NCBI RefSeq assembly: GCF_018372215.1
Contig: NZ_JAHAJN010000008.1
Span: forward strand, 1 to 62,481
Source of the DNA: Negativicoccus succinicivorans
Lineage (GTDB): Bacteria; Bacillota; Negativicutes; Veillonellales; Negativicoccaceae
Reading direction: 5' to 3'
DNA length: 62,481 bases
Shown here: positions 59,389 to 62,481 of the stretch, piece by piece
Numbering within the stretch: the stretch's first letter is position 1
How the letters are laid out: the number at the start of each line of letters is the position of its first letter
The notes under the pieces: model-generated
Database searches by the model: none
Told to the model about the DNA's origin: nothing
The model's input: only the letters and a program-made list of their open reading frames with translations
Program-made: the position numbers and the translations under genes

Positions 59389-60108
59389 TTATTTTTTCTC
59401 GTTATTCGTCTTGTCTGCGACAATATCGGCGTCTTTTTCCGCGGCATTTTTACTCAGCAGGCGCGGTAAACCGAGAATGAACAGAATGGTCGCGGCGGGA
59501 ACGAAGTATTCCATGAGCGGTGAAATATTGAGCAGGTAGCGACCGACGATCGGATCGTGCACGAGCATCGTACCGGCCGCGTAACCGAGCAAGGCCGCCC
59601 CCGCGGGCACCAGGATCGGATATTGATCCATCAGTCGGGCGATCATTTGACTGCCCCAAACGACCAACGGGATACTGACCAAAAGACCGATCATTACGAG
59701 AACGATATTCCCTTGGGCAACGCCTGCGATGGCAAGCACATTATCGATTCCCATCGCGACATCGGCCACGATAATCGTACGAATCGCGCCGCCGAGTGAC
59801 GTGGCGGCGACGACCGCATCGGAATCTTTGCCCGTCTGATGCAACAGCTTGATCGCGATCGGAATTAAGATCAGACCGCCGATGGCCTGAATCAGGGGCA
59901 CACCCAATAACCATGTGGCGATTACGGTCATCAGCGCGCGAACGATGATCGCGCCGGCCGTACCGATAAAAATCGCCCGTTTCTGTAAATGCGGCGGCAA
60001 TTGGCGAGCCGCCATCGCAATCACGACCGCGTTATCGCCTGCGAGCACCAAATCCAAAAGGATGATGGATCCGAGGGAAAGCAAAAATGAAGGGGATAAA
60101 AAATCCAT
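59389..60108 (-). CDS. TerC family integral membrane protein (YkoY/YceF-like)
   Basis: 239 residues, about seven membrane segments with LDLVLAGDNAVVIAMA and ADVAMGIDNVLAIAG. First gene after a yybP-ykoY riboswitch, so Mn2+-induced. TerC proteins of this type have been linked to metalation of exported enzymes and Mn2+ efflux. The ATG at 60108 follows AAAGG. Paralogous to the next gene, which suggests tandem duplication. Confidence 0.92.
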   Translation of the reverse strand: MDFLSPSFLLSLGSIILLDLVLAGDNAVVIAMAARQLPPHLQKRAIFIGTAGAIIVRALMTVIATWLLGVPLIQAIGGLILIPIAIKLLHQTGKDSDAVVAATSLGGAIRTIIVADVAMGIDNVLAIAGVAQGNIVLVMIGLLVSIPLVVWGSQMIARLMDQYPILVPAGAALLGYAAGTMLVHDPIVGRYLLNISPLMEYFVPAATILFILGLPRLLSKNAAEKDADIVADKTNNEKK

Positions 60109-60147
60109 GACACTACCTTTCCAGTCTAATATGAGACGTTTTAACAT

Positions 60148-60268
60148 AAAGAAAGAGACTTTTATCTTGCATGTTGCAAGTAAAAGTCTCACTTCATCCT
60201 GCGGATGGTCGCGCCAGCTTTTTTATCAGCAGGGGTGTTGACGACGACAAATTAGTTACTCCCTTTTA
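60148..60268 (-). promoter_or_regulatory. yybP-ykoY manganese riboswitch
   Basis: On the minus strand the aptamer core is clear: GGGAGTA (60263-60257), GTCAAC, CTGGCGCGACC, then AGTGAGACTTTTAC. The last segment also forms one arm of a terminator hairpin (60155-60165 with 60182-60191) ahead of a T-rich tail. Mn2+ binding should hold it in the aptamer and allow read-through to the TerC genes. Confidence 0.92.
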
Positions 60269-60276
60269 CGGAAGTT

Positions 60277-60306
60277 ATTATACCAAATATAAAAAGATGT
60301 TATCAA
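60277..60306 (-). promoter_or_regulatory. Promoter of the riboswitch-TerC unit
   Basis: Minus strand TTGATA (60306-60301), 18-bp spacer, TATAAT (60282-60277) with a TG extension. Confidence 0.82.
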
Positions 60307-60317
60307 GGCAAGCCTCT

Positions 60318-60342
60318 AAAAGCCCTAAAAAGGGGCTTTTTC
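60318..60342 (+). terminator. Hairpin with T run, owner unknown
   Basis: AAAAGCCC/GGGGCTTTT stem followed by T residues. No plus-strand gene precedes it; it may insulate the divergent promoters. The rest of 60343-60610 is AT-rich promoter DNA. Confidence 0.6.
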
Positions 60343-60514
60343 TATTCGTTTTAAAAGTGAAAAATAAATTTCATAAAGTACTATGCAAAGAGGAGGATAG
60401 GTGTTAAAATAAATGCGCCGAAGAGAAAAGTAGAGCAAAATATGATTTATTCATACATATCATTACCTATCGTTATCTATCGATAATAAATAAACTATAT
60501 TATTGATAAAATAG

Positions 60515-60538
60515 TTGACAAAATAGTTGACAAAATGA
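60515..60538 (+). repeat. Tandem 12-bp repeat with two -35-like boxes
   Basis: TTGACAAAATAG followed at once by TTGACAAAATGA, about 75 bp upstream of the antiporter start. An inverted repeat TTATC/GATAA occurs near 60473-60486. Confidence 0.7.
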
Positions 60539-60610
60539 AACGAATTTGCGGTTGGTTCGAAGGACTTGAATCGTAACGTTCCACGGTATATTCAAAGCGA
60601 GGTGAGTACA

Positions 60611-61942
60611 TTGGCAAAGGTAATGAAAAAAATGAATGTGTGGCAGCTGACCATGTTGACTGCCGCGAATATGTTGGGAGCGGGGATCATTATGCTTCCT
60701 ACCAAGCTCGCCCGGGTGGGGACCATTTCCGTTCTCTCATGGTTGGTGACCGCAGTCGGCTCATTGCTTTTGGCGCACATTTTTGCCCAGTGCGGCATGT
60801 TCACTCGGCATAGTGGCGGCATGGGAGGTTATGCCGCGTATCGTTTCGGCTTGCCCGGTTATTTCATGACAAATTTCGCATATTCGGTTTCACTTATTAT
60901 TGCCAATGTGGCGATTGCCGTATCGGCCGTCGGGTATGGAGCCACGCTTTTCGGCTGGCACCCGCATCCCGGCCAAATTGCCGCCGCTACCATGCTGCTT
61001 TTGTGGGTGGCGGGGGTGCTCAATTTCGGCGGTAGCCGTTGGACGGGGCGTATCAGTTCCGTGACGGTTTGGGGCTCTCTTTTACCCGTTCTTTTCTTAA
61101 CTGTCGCCGGTTGGTTTTGGTTTGATTCCACGCTCTATATCGAGTCGTGGAATCCGTCCGAGACGCCGTTCTTTTCCGCGGTCAGTGAATCCGTCACGCT
61201 GACCCTTTGGGCATTCCTCGGTTTTGAATCCGCGGCCGTGAATATGGCCGCGATTGAAAATCCGCAGCGGGATGTACCGCGCGCCACCTTCTTCGGCACG
61301 CTTGCCGTCGCCGTTGTCTACATTGCTTCAACCAACGTGATGGCGGGCATCGTACCGAATCTTGATTTATTGCATTCCAATGCGCCGTTCGGTTTGACTT
61401 TCGCCGTATTGTTTGGTGGCACCATTGGAAAAATCGTTATGGCGATGATGGTTATTTCCTGCATGGGAGCGCTGCTTTGCTGGCAATTTACGCTTGCGCA
61501 GGTATTCAAAAGCAGCGCGCAAAACGGCGTGTTTCCGAAAGTATTCAGCCGTCTTTCCAAACAGGGCGTGCCTGTTAACGGCACGTTGATTCTGCTGGCC
61601 CTGCAATCGCTGTTGGCGTTGATGACCATGGATGAATACCTGTTTGCGCAGTTTGAGCGGCTGGTCAATCTCGCTGTGGTTACCAATGTCGTACCCTATC
61701 TGTACTGCTGTCTCGCCGCGCCGACGCTTTTGCGGGTCGCGGGTCTGCCGGCAAAACAGATTCTGTGGATGCGCGGGACCTCCGCTCTGGCGCTTGCGTA
61801 TTCCATGTACGCCATGTACGCGGCGGGTCTGGAAGCAATTCGCGGTGCAGTGATTGTTCTTTTCCTCGGCTACCTGCTTTATCGCGGCACCGTGGCTCGT
61901 CGTCCGGAACGGGTTCAATACAGCTTGCCCACGTGGAAATAA
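60611..61942 (+). CDS. APC-family amino acid/polyamine antiporter (PotE-like)
   Basis: 443 residues, 12 membrane segments. The opening WQLTMLTAANMLGAGIIMLPT, SGGMGGYAAYRFG, and LWAFLGFESAAVNMAAIENP closely follow PotE putrescine-ornithine antiporters. No ornithine decarboxylase gene adjoins it, so exchange of another cationic amino acid/amine pair is possible. TTG 60611 is chosen because GAGGTGAG ends four bases upstream; TTG 60566 sits against its own ribosome site. Confidence 0.88.
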   Translation: MAKVMKKMNVWQLTMLTAANMLGAGIIMLPTKLARVGTISVLSWLVTAVGSLLLAHIFAQCGMFTRHSGGMGGYAAYRFGLPGYFMTNFAYSVSLIIANVAIAVSAVGYGATLFGWHPHPGQIAAATMLLLWVAGVLNFGGSRWTGRISSVTVWGSLLPVLFLTVAGWFWFDSTLYIESWNPSETPFFSAVSESVTLTLWAFLGFESAAVNMAAIENPQRDVPRATFFGTLAVAVVYIASTNVMAGIVPNLDLLHSNAPFGLTFAVLFGGTIGKIVMAMMVISCMGALLCWQFTLAQVFKSSAQNGVFPKVFSRLSKQGVPVNGTLILLALQSLLALMTMDEYLFAQFERLVNLAVVTNVVPYLYCCLAAPTLLRVAGLPAKQILWMRGTSALALAYSMYAMYAAGLEAIRGAVIVLFLGYLLYRGTVARRPERVQYSLPTWK

Positions 61943-62002
61943 ATGTGTCGGTTTTATCCGAAGCATTTTCTCGCGTTAATACTAGTAAATATGACAAATA
62001 TA

Positions 62003-62033
62003 AAAGCGCTGCCAAGATGAGGCGGCGCTTTTT
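62003..62033 (+). terminator. Terminator of the antiporter gene
   Basis: AAAGCGC-TGCC/GGCG-GCGCTTT stem with a T run. Confidence 0.88.
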
Positions 62034-62229
62034 GTCGAATGAATATCCGGCGTACTCGCCGACATTCCCGCTGAAAATTTACACGATAGTAATATGGCAA
62101 TTTGGTTTAGAGATAAAAAATCATTTGCTTAAATTGCATCATATATTTATAAATTAACGCATCTATTATAAAGGTTTGCAAATATTATAAAGATTTGCAA
62201 AAATTCAACCCGACATCCGTAAAATGTTC
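62034..62229. other. AT-rich stretch upstream of the rRNA promoters
   Basis: No gene. Together with the leader (62333-62471) it makes up the gene-free end of the window. From 62140 the DNA is AT-rich and contains a 19-bp tandem repeat that could act as an UP element. Confidence 0.6.
62165..62202 (+). repeat. 19-bp tandem repeat upstream of the rRNA promoters
   Basis: ATTATAAAGGTTTGCAAAT (62165-62183) is followed directly by ATTATAAAGATTTGCAAAA (62184-62202), 17 of 19 matching. It ends 27 bp before the P1 -35 box. Confidence 0.75.
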
Positions 62230-62258
62230 TTGACAAGATATAATCGCAATGCTATGAT
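62230..62258 (+). promoter_or_regulatory. rRNA promoter P1
   Basis: TTGACA (62230-62235), 17-bp spacer, TATGAT (62253-62258). Confidence 0.88.
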
Positions 62259-62303
62259 AATCAAGCCGCAAGAAACGGCGACGTAACAAAGTATATTAAG
62301 TGC

Positions 62304-62332
62304 TTGACAATAAAGAAAGATCTTGATATACT
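62304..62332 (+). promoter_or_regulatory. rRNA promoter P2
   Basis: TTGACA (62304-62309), 17-bp spacer, TATACT (62327-62332). The leader that follows has the boxA-like TTCTTTGAAAACTGAACA (62358-62375) and a hairpin GCGGGTCTG/CAGACCCG-type near 62400-62422, usual for antitermination and processing. Confidence 0.9.
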
Positions 62333-62471
62333 ATAAAAGTCGCATGAAGCGACGCGGTTCTTTGAAAACTGAACAATGCAAAGAATTAACGCCAATGTGC
62401 GGGTCTGATATACAGACCCGAGTCAATTACAAAAAGTCCTTGGCAACAAGGCAACAAATGAGCAATCAAAC

Positions 62472-62481
62472 TATCATGGAG
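62472..62481 (+). rRNA. 16S rRNA gene, first bases only
   Basis: The window stops at ATCATGGAG, which in Firmicutes directly precedes AGTTTGATC, the start of 16S rRNA. The tandem promoters and leader upstream support this. The exact mature 5' end is uncertain. Confidence 0.7.

Overview
The window reads as chromosome from a diderm Firmicute of the class Negativicutes (Veillonellaceae-like). Negativicoccus or Dialister-type succinate decarboxylators are my best guess from gene content; I ran no database search. The evidence is a complete sodium-pumping succinate-to-propionate pathway, Firmicute regulation (T-box before thrS, HutP, a GAAC-N4-GTTC LexA box, strong GGAGG ribosome sites), and envelope genes expected of a cell with an outer membrane (O-antigen ligase-like protein, HlyD adaptor, possible spanin-like phage genes).

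Layout. 1-840: repeats and a probable prophage remnant with two overlapping reading frames. 895-9433: housekeeping genes (zinc-ribbon protein, thioesterase, murI, CofE-like ligase, T-box and thrS, hutP-like, HAD phosphatase, DUF4321, maf, radC). 9471-14226: LysR regulator, a degenerate iron alcohol dehydrogenase, citC, two small genes of unknown function, a flavin-reductase-like protein. 14227-17444: tRNA-Ser, peroxiredoxin, O-antigen ligase-like protein.

17600-32476 is the metabolic core. Succinate CoA-transferase, split B12-dependent methylmalonyl-CoA mutase, MeaB chaperone, epimerase and the Na+-translocating methylmalonyl-CoA decarboxylase (A, D, C, B) are followed by an SLC13-type dicarboxylate transporter. 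Together they would import succinate, convert it to propionyl-CoA and CO2, store the decarboxylation energy as a sodium gradient, and recycle CoA onto new succinate. After a 1.6-kb gene-poor stretch the last two genes occur again: a second decarboxylase beta gene broken by a frameshift and two stops, and an intact second transporter.

32519-43096: feoBA, LysR, YigZ, copper ATPase, an enoyl-CoA hydratase remnant, csaA, and a radical-SAM plus DUF4130 pair behind a LexA box. 43172-49651 (mostly minus strand): QueG-like reductase, zeta-toxin-like kinase, nucleoside phosphorylase with an MFS permease, Mpg glycosylase, HlyD adaptor, QueT. 49848-54484: ribose operon rbsKDACB. 54751-61942: YbjN protein, isoaspartyl-dipeptide cluster iadA-yjiG-yjiH, SDR oxidoreductase, two TerC genes behind a yybP-ykoY manganese riboswitch, and a PotE-like antiporter. 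The window ends with tandem rRNA promoters and the first bases of a 16S rRNA gene.

Points most worth a second look are the overlapping spanin-like frames, the alcohol dehydrogenase that has lost most metal and cofactor residues, the broken decarboxylase duplicate, the unassigned leader RNA of the propionate operon, and the SOS-box-controlled DNA repair pair.
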